Source: JAMXLO01 sp963776505
GTDB lineage: Bacteria; Pseudomonadota; Alphaproteobacteria; Acetobacterales; Acetobacteraceae
Assembly (NCBI GenBank): GCA_963776505.1
Contig: CAVZNH010000022.1
Span: 1-64,000 of the forward strand
DNA length: 64,000 nt
Direction of reading: 5' to 3'
Positions 18,418 to 27,935 of the stretch are shown here, piece after piece; position 1 is the stretch's first letter; the number at the start of each line of letters is the position of its first letter. The notes under the pieces are model-generated. The model was given only the letters and a program-made list of their open reading frames with translations, searched no databases and was not told the DNA's origin. Made by a program: the position numbers and the translations under genes.

Positions 18418-19982
18418 CACTTGGCCACGTGAACCAGTGAAGCCACCGTCGCCTCCTGCGGGAAGCCGCCGTAGGTGAGGCCCTTCTTCATCGCCCACGT
18501 GGTAATCGGGAACAGCATCGGTATCACCGCAGCCTCGTCGCCGATGGCGAACTCGTACGCCTCCGCCAGCAAGGCGGCGCGCATGCCGTCATCCATCGTC
18601 ATCGCCGCCTTGCCAAGGACCGCGTCCAGATGCGGGCTTGAATAGCGCCCGTAGTTGCCGGCGCCGATGCCCTTCTTCGCATCGTAGGTCCCCAGCAGAT
18701 ACTGCAACTGCGACAGCGGTTCGCCGGTGTCGGTGGAGTTGCCGCTCAGCAGCACGGAAAACTCCAGCTTCGTGACGCGCGGGAAGTAAACCGCCTTCGG
18801 CATCGCATCCACGGTGGTCTTCAGGCCAAGCCGGCTCCACATCTGTGCCACTGCCTGGTTGACCTGCGCGTCATTCGGATAGCGATCGTTGCTTGAGTTT
18901 ATCGTCAACCCGAAACCGCCGCCCCATCCCGCCTCGGCCAACAGCTTCTTCGCGCCGGCGAGATCGTACGCCACTGGCTTCAGCTTCGCGCTGGTGCCCG
19001 GCACACCCGCCGGCATAAACTGCGCGGCTGCCACTGCCTGCCCTTGCATCACACGACTCACCAGCGCGCCGCGATCGATCGCCATCGACATCGCGCGCCG
19101 CACCCGCACATCCTTCAGTGGGTTCTTGCTCAGCGGCTTGCCGTCCATATCGGTGAGCTGCGGCGACGCGTCGCGATCGACGTCCAGCGTCCAGAAGTAA
19201 CACCGGTTGCTCGCCATCGTGCCAAGCGTGATCTTCGGATTGGCCTTCAGCGCGACGGCGTCATTGCCCGGCACGTTGCTGATCAGATCGACATCGCCGC
19301 TGAGCACTGCGGCGACGCGCGACGCATCGTTGGTGATCGGCTTGTAGGTGACGCGCTGCCAGTCCGGCTTGTCGCCGAAATAGCCGTCGAAGCGTTCCAG
19401 CACGATGCGATCGCCTGGCACCCACTCGACCTCACGATACGGCCCGGTGCCGATCGCCGCCTTGCCCGAATTGTAATCGGCCGTGGTGGCGCTCTCGCCG
19501 TTCTTGCGCGACACGATCCACACATTGAGGATCTCGTTCAGCAGGATCGGGTCCGGCTGATCGGTCTCGATCACCAGCGTGTGGGCATCCACCGCGGTGG
19601 TCTTCGCCACATGCTTGAGGAACTGCAGAAAGCTCGCCGGGCTGTTCGGCACGTTGCGCGCGCGCTGATAGGTGAACACCACATCGTCCGCGGTGAATGG
19701 CGTGCCGTCCTGCCACGTAACGCCTTCCCGCAGTTTGAATTCCCAGTGCGTGTCATCGAGCCTGCGCCAGCTCGCCGCCAGGTCGGGGATCACCTTCAGG
19801 TTCGCGTCCTGGGTCACCAGGCCGCTGTATATCAGCTTGTCGATCTCGGTATTGGAGGTCAGGTGGAAGAAGTGCGGATCGAGCGTGGTCACTTCCGAAG
19901 CCACACCGATCCTGAGATCGGCCGCCGACGCGCTCCAGCACAGAGCCACTCCAGCCACTGCACCCAGCCAGCCTTGCCGCAT
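18417..19982 (-). CDS. ABC transporter substrate-binding protein, family 5 (peptide/nickel type)
   Basis: 521 residues from the ATG at 19982. The Sec signal peptide is MRQGWLGAVAGVALCWSASA. Family 5 features: LRIGVASEVTTLDPHFFHLT, WEFKLREGVTWQDGTPFTAD, VVFTYQRAR, GTGPYREVEWVPGDRIVLER and VRRAMSMAIDR. It is a periplasmic binding protein for oligopeptides or other amphiphilic solutes. No permease or ATPase gene adjoins it, so it must use a distant transporter. The next gene, a GNAT acetyltransferase, is coupled by TGATG. The same type of binding protein recurs at 42787-44365. Confidence 0.9.
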   Translation of the reverse strand: MRQGWLGAVAGVALCWSASAADLRIGVASEVTTLDPHFFHLTSNTEIDKLIYSGLVTQDANLKVIPDLAASWRRLDDTHWEFKLREGVTWQDGTPFTADDVVFTYQRARNVPNSPASFLQFLKHVAKTTAVDAHTLVIETDQPDPILLNEILNVWIVSRKNGESATTADYNSGKAAIGTGPYREVEWVPGDRIVLERFDGYFGDKPDWQRVTYKPITNDASRVAAVLSGDVDLISNVPGNDAVALKANPKITLGTMASNRCYFWTLDVDRDASPQLTDMDGKPLSKNPLKDVRVRRAMSMAIDRGALVSRVMQGQAVAAAQFMPAGVPGTSAKLKPVAYDLAGAKKLLAEAGWGGGFGLTINSSNDRYPNDAQVNQAVAQMWSRLGLKTTVDAMPKAVYFPRVTKLEFSVLLSGNSTDTGEPLSQLQYLLGTYDAKKGIGAGNYGRYSSPHLDAVLGKAAMTMDDGMRAALLAEAYEFAIGDEAAVIPMLFPITTWAMKKGLTYGGFPQEATVASLVHVAK

Positions 19983-20129
19983 AGCACCCGCCCCCGATTT
20001 CTTGTCGTGCCCCTGGAATGTTCGCCCGAAGACTGGCGGTGGGCAATGGTCTGGCCAGGGCCGGCAACATGGCCTATCACCCCACCGCCGCCTGACGTAG
20101 CGTCGGCTACTGAAATCTGGAGACAAGGC

Positions 20130-22155
20130 GTGGAAACTATTCGCGTGGTCTGTGCGCACGATTGTCCCGACATGTGCTCGTTGCTGGCACACGTCGAGGA
20201 CGGCCGCGTGGTGCGCATCGAGGGCGATCCCGATCAGCCGTTCACCGCCGGCTTTGCCTGCGCCAAGGTGAACCGCGACGCCGAACTGGTGCATTCGCCG
20301 GAGCGCATCGCCACGCCGCTGCGCCGCGTCGGGGCCAAGGGTGAGGGCAGGTTCACGCCGATCACCTGGGACGCGGCGCTCGATGAGATCACCGCGCGCT
20401 GGAAATCCATCATCGCGGAATCGGGGCCGCTGGCGCTGCTCGGCTATTGCTACAGCTCGCATCAGGGCCTGATGAATCGCGGCCTGCCGAACGGTCTGTT
20501 CCACGCCATGGGCACCAGCCGTCTGTGGGCCGGCACGGTGTGCGACAGTTGCATGGACGCCGCCTGGGACGCGACCGTCGGTGCCGATCGGCGGCGCTGA
20601 TCCAGAATCGGTGGTCGAAGTCCGACCTGGTGATCTGCTGGGGCGCCGACCTGTTCGCCACCAACGTGCATTTCTGGGCGAAGCTGGAGGAGGCGCGCAA
20701 GCGTGGCGTGCAGCTCGTGGTGATCGATCCGCGCCGCACGCGGTCGGCGCAGAATGCCGACTGGCACATCCCGATCCGCATCGGCACCGACGCGGCGCTG
20801 GCACTCGGCATCATGCACGTGCTGGTGCGCGACAACCTGTGCGATCGCGACTACATCGCGCAGCACACGCTGGGCTTCGATCGCGTCGAGCGCGAGGTGC
20901 TGCCGCGCTTCACGCCTGACTGCGTCGCATCCGATCACCGGCATGACGAGCGCGGACGTGGAACGGCTCGCCGCGATGTATGGCGCGGCCAAGAAGTCGT
21001 TGATCCGCCTCGGCTGGGGCATGACGCGCTTCACCTATGGCGGCCAGGCGCTGCGCACGGTCGCGCTGCTGCCGGGCGTCACCGGCGCCTATGGCCGTTA
21101 TGGTGGCGGCGCGCTGAACGGCACCAATGCATCGTTCGAGCTGAACTACAACGCGTTGCGCAAGCCGTCCGGTCCCGCGGCGACGCGCACCATCAACCAT
21201 AACCGGCTTGGCGAGGCGCTGCTGGAGCTGAACGATCCGCCGATCCGCGCGCTGTTCATCGCCGCCAACAATCCCGCCGTCACCTGCCCCGACACGGCGA
21301 AGACGCGACGCGGCCTGGCGCGCGAGGACCTGTTCACCGTGGTGCACGATCCGTTCCTGACGATGACCGCGCGTTACGCGGATATCGTGCTGCCGGCGGC
21401 GACGTATCTGGAGACCGAGGATTTCTTCCGCGCCTACGGCACGTATTACATGCAGTACTCGCCACCGCGCGGTGCCGCCGCAGGGCGAGGCGTGGTCCAA
21501 CCTGAAGCTGGCGCAGGCACTGGCCGCAGCGAATGGGCCTGACCGATCCGGTGTTCCGCATGTCGCAGCCCGAGATCCTGCGGGAGTTGTTCCGCGGCGC
21601 GAAAGGACCGGTCGCGGCATTCGATCCTGACGCGTTGCGCAACGCCGGTCCGATCTCCATCGCAACGAAGATCGGCACAGCAGTTCCGCACGCCATCCGG
21701 CAAACTGGAGTTCTATTCCGAGGCGCTGGCGAAGCAGGGATTGCCGCCGATGCCGGATTGGCAGCCCGATCCGGTCGAGGCAACGCAAGGTGCGCAATGG
21801 CCGCTGCGTCTGTTGACCGGCCCAGGATATTTCCTGAGCCACACTGCGTTTTCCGGCGTCGCCTTCCTGCGTCGAGCGCGAGGGCAAGCCGTATTGCGTC
21901 TGCATCCCGCCGACGCCGCGGCGCGCAATCTGCGCGACGGCGAGCAGGTCCGGCTGGTGAACGATCGCGGCACGGTGGGGCTGACGCTTGCGCGTGCGCG
22001 ATGAGGTGCAGCCGGGCGTGGTGCTGGTGCCGGGTCAGCGGTCGGACGACGAGACGGTCGAGGGCACGGTGAACATGCTGTGCTCCGACGCTTATACCGA
22101 CATGGGCGAAGGCGCCACCTACCAGAGCACCTGGCTGGACGTGCGTCCCTGGTAG
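20130..22155 (+). pseudogene. Molybdopterin-dependent oxidoreductase, multiply frameshifted
   Basis: Starts with GTG at 20130 (VETIRVVCAHDCPDMCSLLA); GGAG is upstream. The CxxxCxxxC plus FACAK cysteines form a [4Fe-4S] site typical of the DMSO-reductase superfamily, and VCDSCMDAAWD, CWGADLFATN, VVIDPRRTRSA, GMTRFTYGGQ, FIAANNPAVTCPD and FLTMTARYADIVLPAATYLE follow in order. The last block, VPGQRSDDETVEGTVNML, ends at 22155. At least seven indels (near 20585, 20930, 21468, 21530, 21690, 21880-21900 and 22000) move it through all three frames. No twin-arginine signal is present, so it would be cytoplasmic. The number of breaks suggests decay, but they resemble the single-base errors seen elsewhere in the window. 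Confidence 0.75.
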
Positions 22156-22193
22156 TGCACAATCGGCCGCGCGAGGAATGCAAGGAGCGGCCG

Positions 22194-22983
22194 ATGTCGG
22201 ACCAACTGGTCGAGTATGCGTGCAGCGATTACATCGCGACGATCACGCTGAACCGGCCGGACAAGCTGAACGCGGTCAACGACGACATGGTGCGGCAGAT
22301 CGCCGCGGCGCTGCGGCAGTTCGACACCGATAACGACGCGCGCATCGCCATCCTGTGCGGTCGCGGCCGCGCATTCTCCACCGGCGCCGACGTCCGCCAG
22401 CGGCAGTTGCGCTCGCGCGAGGAGTTCGAACGCTACGGCGGCGCGCAGGCCCCTGACGCGTCGAGCCACGACCTGCTGCTGCGCGCGGTGAACTGGAAGC
22501 CGGTGATGGCCGCGGTGCATGGTTACGTGCTTGGCCTCGCGCTCGGCCTGATACTGGAGTGCGACCTGATCGTCGCCGAGGAAGGCACGCAGTTCCAGGT
22601 AACCGAGACGCCGCGCGGTCTGTCGGGCGCCAAATACTGGGCGCTGCTGAACTTCCGCGGCGGCGGGGCGTTCGCCACCGACGTCGCCTTGACCGGACGC
22701 TTCTTCACCGCCGAGGAGGCGCGTGCCGCCAACGTCATCGAGCGCGTCGCACCGAAGGGCGCCTTGATGGACACTGCGCGCGCGCTTGCTGCCGATGTCG
22801 CGAAGAACCCGCCGCTCGGCGTGCGCTCCGCCATGCGTGCGCGGCGCTGGTATCTCGAGCAGTTGTCGCGCGAAGTGCTGCTGCAGGTGAACCTCGCGAA
22901 GCTGCATCTGACTGAGGATTTCCGTGAATCCGCGCAGCGCCTTTACCGAGAAGCGTCCGGCCGGTCCGTTCAAGGGGCGCTGA
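22194..22983 (+). CDS. Enoyl-CoA hydratase/isomerase family, shifted near its end
   Basis: Crotonase-fold protein from the ATG at 22194 (MSDQLVEYACSD; AGGAG upstream). Motifs: LNRPDKLNAVND, GRGRAFSTGADV, MAAVHGYVLGLALGLIL and TETPRGLSGAKYWALL. In the open frame the last part is atypical and runs to 23084. Dropping one base near 22936 restores SAFTEKRPAGPFKGR and a stop at 22981-22983, directly abutting the ATG of the next gene. So the true gene is about 790 bases with a 1-nt insertion, or an error, in its last 45 bases. The substrate is unknown. It is the first of four rightward catabolic genes. Confidence 0.82.
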
Positions 22984-23978
22984 ATGCTCGATCCCGATCG
23001 CCCCGATGGCTTGCGCCTGAGTGTCGTGGAGGCACGCGCGCTCGGCGAGTCAACGCTGCAACGTATCGGCTATCCGGCCGATGAGGCGGCGATCATCACC
23101 GATCAGTTGATCGACAACGCGCTGTGCGGCTATCGCTTCGCCAGTCTGCCGCGCATTCTGGCGATTGCCGAGGACGAGAGGACCGGCAAGCCGCGGTCGC
23201 CGGTGCGCGTGGTGCGCGAGACGCCGTGTCGGCACTGGTAGATGGCGGCAACAAGGTCGGCTATGTCGCGGCGTATCGCGGTGCGGAGATCGCCATCGCC
23301 AAGGCAAAGACGAGCGGCATCGCCATCGTTGGCGTGCACAACAGCTATTACAGCGGCCGCAACGCGTATTACGTGGAACTGATCGTGCGAGCTGGCATGG
23401 TCGCGATCCATGCCGCGAGCGCGAAGCCGCACGTGCTGCCGCCCGGTGGTCGCAGACCGGCGCTCGGGACCAATCCATTCAGCATCGGCTTTCCCTCCGC
23501 GAACGGCCCGGTCATCTACGATATCGGCACCGCATCGCTGATGTGGGGCGAGGTGCTGCTGATGGCGCGCCTGGGAGAGGCGTTGCCGGACGGGATCGGC
23601 TTCGATAGCACAGGCAATCCGACACGCGATGCGCGCGCCGTGGCACAGGACGGTGGAGTGACGCCATTCGGCGGCCACAAGGGATATGGTCTGTCGTTCG
23701 CGATCCAGGCGCTCGGCCTGCTCGCTGGCGCCGCACTGCCGCGCGGCGATGTGCAGGACTATGGCTTCCTGTTCATCGCGATCGATCCCGCCGTGCTGCT
23801 ACCTGATTTCCCCGAGCAGATGGCGGAACTGGTGGCACGCATCAAGGCGACACCGCGACAGCCCGGCGTGGATGAAATCCGCATCCCGTCGGAGCGAGCG
23901 TTCCGCGAACGCGAACAACGCCGCATCGAGGGTATCGTGCTGGACCGCAAGGTGGTGGAGGCGCTGAATGCGCTATAG
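22984..23978 (+). pseudogene. Ldh2/YlbC-type malate/lactate dehydrogenase family, frameshifted
   Basis: Family of NAD(P)-dependent 2-hydroxyacid dehydrogenases with a non-Rossmann fold (malate, ureidoglycolate, sulfolactate, 2,3-diketogulonate). The first frame gives MLDPDRPDGLRLSVVEARAL and RIGYPADEAAIITDQLID. The frame changes near 23226, where one missing G in ACGCCG-TG joins RETP to VSALVDGGNKVGYVAAY. The second frame holds GIAIVGVHNSYYSGRNAYYVE, GTNPFSIGFP and the conserved GGHKGYGLSFAIQAL. Family members have a His in the DSHG motif; in this copy the equivalent is CGYRF (residues 48-52), so the catalytic His appears to be missing. The copy at 27936 retains it. The stop is at 23978, 24 bases before the next gene. 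Confidence 0.78.
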
Positions 23979-24002
23979 TCGTCGCACAGACAGGAGCACC
24001 GC

Positions 24003-25172
24003 ATGACGTCACCGATCGACCAGATTCGCCGCTATCACAGCGAACTCACCGCGATCCGCCAGGACATCCATGCCAATCCGGAACTTGGGCTGGAGGAGCA
24101 TCGCACCGCCGACCTCGTCGCGCGCAAGCTGGAGGAATGGGGCATCGAGGTGCATCGCGGCGTCGGCACGACCGGTGTGGTTGGCGTGCTGCGCTCGGGC
24201 AATGGCGAGGCCGCGATCGGTCTGCGCGCCGACATGGATGCGCTGCCGATCGTCGAGGCCAACGACTTCGCGTATCGCAGTCGAAACCAGGGCAAGATGC
24301 ATGCCTGCGGCCATGACGGCCATACCACTATGCTGCTCGGAGCCGCGCGCTATCTGGCGGAGACGCGCAACTTCAACGGCACGGTCAACTTCATCTTCCA
24401 ACCAGGCGAAGAAGGTGTCGGCGGCGCGCTCGCCATGTTGCAGGACGATCTGTTCCAGCGCTTCCCGTGCAATGCGGTGTACGGGATGCACAACCGGCCA
24501 GGCATGCCGGTCGGCAAGTACGCCATCTCCCCGGGCACCGCGATGGCTGGCGGTGGTTTCTTCGACATCACCATAACCGGCAAGGGCGCGCACGGAGCGC
24601 GGCCGGAAGCGTCGATCGATCCGGTGCTGGTCGCCTGCCATGCCGGCACGGCACTGCAATCGATTGTGGCCCGCAACGTGTCACCTCGCGAGACTGCGGT
24701 GCTCAGTGTCACGCGTATCCACGCAGGCGACGCCTACAACGTGATCCCGCAGACGGCGACGCTGGGTGGCACGGTGCGCGCGATGAATCGCGAGACGCTG
24801 ACCTTGGTGGAAGAGGGAATGCGGCGCGTCGTCAGCGGCGTGGCCTCTACCTTCGGCGCAACGGCTGAAGTTGACTTCCGCCTGATCTTCGCGCCGTTGG
24901 TCAACCACGAGGCAGAGATGCGCGCGATCGCGGACGCTGCGGCCGAACTGGTCGGTGACGACAACGTCAATCGCGCGCAGGCCCCCGCGTCGGCGTCCGA
25001 GGATTTCTCCTTCATGCTGGAGCAGGTGCCAGGCGCTTACATCAATCTGGGCAATGGCGATTGTGCGCCGGTGCACAACCATCTCTACAACTTCAACGAT
25101 GAGGCGATCCCGTTCGGCTCGGCGCTGTATGCGCGGTTGATCGAGCGGCAACTGCCACGCGGCACTGAATAA
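24003..25172 (+). CDS. M20 family metallopeptidase / amidohydrolase (hippurate-hydrolase-like)
   Basis: 389 residues, intact. It hydrolyses N-acyl or aminobenzoyl-amino-acid type amides using two metals. Metal-site motifs: ADMDALP, MHACGHDGHTTM, FQPGEEG and GMHNRPGMP; dimerisation domain GKGAHGARPEASIDPV; final metal His near APVHNHLYNF. The start at 24003 follows AGGAGCACC. It belongs to the rightward group with Ldh2 and LLM genes, suggesting breakdown of an N-acylated compound; the substrate is not inferable. Confidence 0.92.
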   Translation: MTSPIDQIRRYHSELTAIRQDIHANPELGLEEHRTADLVARKLEEWGIEVHRGVGTTGVVGVLRSGNGEAAIGLRADMDALPIVEANDFAYRSRNQGKMHACGHDGHTTMLLGAARYLAETRNFNGTVNFIFQPGEEGVGGALAMLQDDLFQRFPCNAVYGMHNRPGMPVGKYAISPGTAMAGGGFFDITITGKGAHGARPEASIDPVLVACHAGTALQSIVARNVSPRETAVLSVTRIHAGDAYNVIPQTATLGGTVRAMNRETLTLVEEGMRRVVSGVASTFGATAEVDFRLIFAPLVNHEAEMRAIADAAAELVGDDNVNRAQAPASASEDFSFMLEQVPGAYINLGNGDCAPVHNHLYNFNDEAIPFGSALYARLIERQLPRGTE

Positions 25173-25188
25173 CCAAAGGGAGAGTTCC

Positions 25189-26046
25189 ATGCTGAAATTC
25201 GGCGCGGCGATGTTCTTCACCGACTACTCGATGGCACCTGGCGAACTCGGCAAGGCGCTGGAGGAGCGCGGCTTCGAGTCCGTCTGGGCGCCCGAGCACT
25301 CGCACATTCCGCTGTCGCGCAAGACGGCGCCCGCGGGCGGCGGCGAACTGGCGAAGAAGTACTACGACACGATGGACCCGTTCGTGACATTGACCATGGC
25401 GGCGGCCGCGACCAAGACGTTGAAGGTGGCAACCGGCGTCTGCCTGGTCGCGCAACGCGATCCGATCCAGACCGCGAAGCTCGTCGCATCGATCGATCAG
25501 GTCTCCAACGGTCGGTTCCTGTTCGGGATCGGCAACGGCTGGAACCAGGACGAAATGGAGAACCACGGCACCGTCTTCACGCAGCGCCACAAGCTGGCGC
25601 GCGAGCGGGTGGAGGCAATGAAGGAGATCTGGACCAAATCGAAGCCGGAATACCACGGTGAATTCGTCAACTTCGATCCGATGATGGCGTGGCCGAAGCC
25701 GGTGCAGAAGCCGCACCCGCCCGTCATCGTCGGCGGCGCGTTCCCGTATTCCGCACGTCGCGCGATCCGCTACGGCGACGGATGGATCCCGCACGCGACG
25801 CGCAACACCTACGCCGAGATCGCCGACATGCTTCCTGAGTTCCGCAAGATGGCGACCGAGGCAAAGCGCGATCCGAAGTCGATCGAGATCACCGTGTGGG
25901 GTCCCAAGCAGGACGCCGATCTGATGAAGCGTTACGAGGATCTCGGAGTATCGCGCGTTGTGTTCAACCTGGAGTCTGAGAAGGCGGACACGATCCTGCC
26001 GGTCATCGACTCCTGGCAGAAGCTGATGCGGCAGGTCCACCGCTGA
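25189..26046 (+). CDS. LLM class F420/FMN-dependent oxidoreductase
   Basis: 285-residue TIM-barrel flavin or F420 enzyme (MLKFGAAMFFTDYSMAPGEL, ESVWAPEHSHIP, VATGVCLVAQRDPIQTAK, LFGIGNGWNQDEMENHG, PPVIVGGAFPYSARRAIRYG). The TIGR03619-like layout favours F420- or FMNH2-dependent oxidoreductases. GGGAGAG precedes the ATG. It is 16 bases downstream of the amidohydrolase gene in the same operon. A second, different LLM enzyme is at 37596. Confidence 0.9.
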   Translation: MLKFGAAMFFTDYSMAPGELGKALEERGFESVWAPEHSHIPLSRKTAPAGGGELAKKYYDTMDPFVTLTMAAAATKTLKVATGVCLVAQRDPIQTAKLVASIDQVSNGRFLFGIGNGWNQDEMENHGTVFTQRHKLARERVEAMKEIWTKSKPEYHGEFVNFDPMMAWPKPVQKPHPPVIVGGAFPYSARRAIRYGDGWIPHATRNTYAEIADMLPEFRKMATEAKRDPKSIEITVWGPKQDADLMKRYEDLGVSRVVFNLESEKADTILPVIDSWQKLMRQVHR

Positions 26047-26051
26047 GGCGC

Positions 26052-26708
26052 TTGCGCATTCCGTATGGCCTCGATCGTCTGCCGCGCTCGATCGCGCTGG
26101 ACGATCCGAGGCTGCGTTGCGCAGTTGCCGGCGATGAGCCGCTGCGACTGAACAGCGAGCCGGTGCCGCCCGATGCGATGCCGCTGGCGATCGGCGATCA
26201 CACGGCGCGCGTTGCGGCGGCGAAGGCGTGGCTGGAGAGTCTGTGCGGCGATTATGCACCGCTGCGGCGGCAGTTCGTCGACGCGTATCTTCAATGTGTC
26301 GCGGCGCAGATCGAGACGCATCGTGCGGAACTCTCCGCGAAGCTCGCGCCATACGACGGGCTGTATGTGCCCGACGACCTCCTCTGGTCCGCGTTGCGTC
26401 CGCTGCCGCGCGGCTGGGTGCCGGCCGGCGATCAGTTGCTGCCCGCCGACATGGTGTTCTGGGATGGCGCCCAACCGATCGCCATCGAACTGGCCGCGCG
26501 CAACACGGATCGACAGCGCGCGCTGCTGTCGGCCGGTGTCACGGTTTACCGCATCGAACCAAGCATGTTCGCTCGCCTCGATGCGGTATTGCCAAGTGTC
26601 TTCTCGTGCTTCTGGGAAAGCCAGACGCTGCCGTCCAGTCCATTCCGCCGCGCGATACCACCTCTCCCTGTCATTGCGAGCGCAGCGAAGCAATCTCGGT
26701 CACAGTGA
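26052..26708 (+). CDS. Conserved-looking hypothetical protein with repeat-derived C-terminus
   Basis: 218 residues starting at TTG 26052, 5 bases after the LLM stop. No family recognised. It is a mixed alpha/beta protein (VAAAKAWLESLCGDYAPLRR, PLPRGWVPAGDQLLPADMVF) whose C-terminal half reads like a restriction-endonuclease-type core: FWDGAQPIAIELAA and then VTVYRIEP, reminiscent of a Vsr-like or nickase-like fold (weak inference). The last residues VIASAAKQSRSQ come from the palindromic repeat starting at 26665, which supplies the stop codon at 26708. Confidence 0.55.
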   Translation: MRIPYGLDRLPRSIALDDPRLRCAVAGDEPLRLNSEPVPPDAMPLAIGDHTARVAAAKAWLESLCGDYAPLRRQFVDAYLQCVAAQIETHRAELSAKLAPYDGLYVPDDLLWSALRPLPRGWVPAGDQLLPADMVFWDGAQPIAIELAARNTDRQRALLSAGVTVYRIEPSMFARLDAVLPSVFSCFWESQTLPSSPFRRAIPPLPVIASAAKQSRSQ

Positions 26709-26760
26709 GCTCTCTCACCGGGATTGCTTCGTCGCTCCGCTTCTCGCAATGACAGGGAGG
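26665..26760. repeat. REP-like palindromic element, full copy
   Basis: Arms TCCCTGTCATTGCGAG (left, from 26665) and CTCGCAATGACAGGGAGG (right, to 26760), with inner arms GAAGCAATC and GGATTGCTTC, form a cruciform-like imperfect palindrome of about 95 bases. It is the same design as 3251-3344. It overlaps the 3' end of the hypothetical gene and abuts the stop region of the convergent propeller gene (ending at 26769). Confidence 0.85.
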
Positions 26761-26768
26761 CGGCGTGA

Positions 26769-27824
26769 TCAGCCGCAGGCGAGCGAGTAGATGTCCTTCG
26801 TGCCAGACGGCAGGTTCATCGACTGCCAGTTCTCGCCACCGTCCAGCGTGCCGAATACCTCGCCATCGTAGCGCGCGCCGATATACACCTGCTTCGGATC
26901 GCTCTGGTGCAGTGCCACTGACATGATCGTGCCGTGCACCTGCACTTTGTCGAAGCGCTGCCAGGTCTTTCCCTTGTCTTTGCTGCGATAGACCGCGCCG
27001 TCTTTGCTCGCCGCGGCGACGCTCAACGCTGAATAGATCGTGTCGGGCTCGGCCGGCGACGCCTTGATGTCGCGACCATAGGTTGTCGGCGAGAACCGGC
27101 CCACCTCCATGTCCTGCCAGGTGTCGCCGTCGTCGGCCGTGCGGAACAGGCCCATGCGCACCGCAACGATCACCGCGTCCGGATCCGCCGGGCTGATGGC
27201 GATCGCATGGCCGTCGAGCATCCCTTCGTCCGACGTGTCGCTGACGATCTTGCTCTTGAGATGCGGCTTCTGCGCCAGTTGGATCAGACTGGGGCTGCAA
27301 TCCTTCCAGGTCTCCCCGCCGTCGGTGGTGCGCATCACGCCGCCGACCTCAAGTGCTGCGAAGATCGTGCCCGGCTTGCTGGGATGCTGCGCCATGCGCA
27401 TCACGCGGCAGGCGAACGGCATCACGCATCGCGTCGGCATGTTAGGATCGGGCAGTCGCCGCCACGTCTCGCCGCTGTCCTCGCTGCGGTACACGGCGAT
27501 CGGCGAGCCGCCGGCATAGACCAGCTTTGGATTGCCGGCATCGACCAGGAACGACCAGATTTCCATGCCCTTGTCGGGGAAGTTGGCGCGCTTGAAGGTC
27601 TTGCCGCGATCGGTGCTGCGATACACCCCGTCATGCGTGCCGGCGAACACGATGTTCGGATCGGTCGGGTGCACGTGAACCACATTGCTGCTGAACTCGC
27701 TGAGCACGTGCTCCCACACGCCGGTTTCCGCCGGACGACGAAATACCCCGACGGCGCCTGGGTCCTTGTCGCTGCGGCCGACCGTCCCGGCCACGCTGGC
27801 ATAGACATTCGCTTGGCTTGCCAT
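26769..27824 (-). CDS. BNR/sortilin-like beta-propeller protein
   Basis: 351 residues, no signal peptide. Repeated BNR/Asp-box blades S-x-D-x-G-x-T-W/F: STDRGKTFKR, SEDSGETWRR, TTDGGETWKD, TADDGDTWQD, SKDKGKTWQR and LDGGENWQS. This is a VPS10/sortilin-type or YCF48-like propeller of about seven blades. Such proteins bind or hydrolyse glycans, but many are simply scaffolds. The start at 27824 follows GGAGGAG. It stands alone, leftward, between two rightward catabolic operons. Function unknown. Confidence 0.85.
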   Translation of the reverse strand: MASQANVYASVAGTVGRSDKDPGAVGVFRRPAETGVWEHVLSEFSSNVVHVHPTDPNIVFAGTHDGVYRSTDRGKTFKRANFPDKGMEIWSFLVDAGNPKLVYAGGSPIAVYRSEDSGETWRRLPDPNMPTRCVMPFACRVMRMAQHPSKPGTIFAALEVGGVMRTTDGGETWKDCSPSLIQLAQKPHLKSKIVSDTSDEGMLDGHAIAISPADPDAVIVAVRMGLFRTADDGDTWQDMEVGRFSPTTYGRDIKASPAEPDTIYSALSVAAASKDGAVYRSKDKGKTWQRFDKVQVHGTIMSVALHQSDPKQVYIGARYDGEVFGTLDGGENWQSMNLPSGTKDIYSLACG

Positions 27825-27935
27825 TGTTCGCTCCTCCTACCACTCGGTTGGGTCAGGCTACGCCAGAAGTGCCGGGGTTGACAGTGGGGGCGCTTCGCCG
27901 CCTTGCTGGTCGCAAAGTTCCGGAGGAATGCCGCC

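Noticed and set aside
19044..20129. Plus-strand open frame before the molybdopterin oxidoreductase
   Set aside because: Antisense to the binding-protein gene; the oxidoreductase N-terminal cysteine motif starts at 20130.
19983..20804. N-terminal extension of the family-5 binding protein to 20804
   Set aside because: The extension overlaps the molybdopterin oxidoreductase; the signal peptide begins at 19982.
26052..26664. Restriction-endonuclease-like reading of the hypothetical at 26052
   Set aside because: Only a weak impression (WDG...IAIE); no full PD-(D/E)xK motif can be placed, so it was not called as a nuclease.
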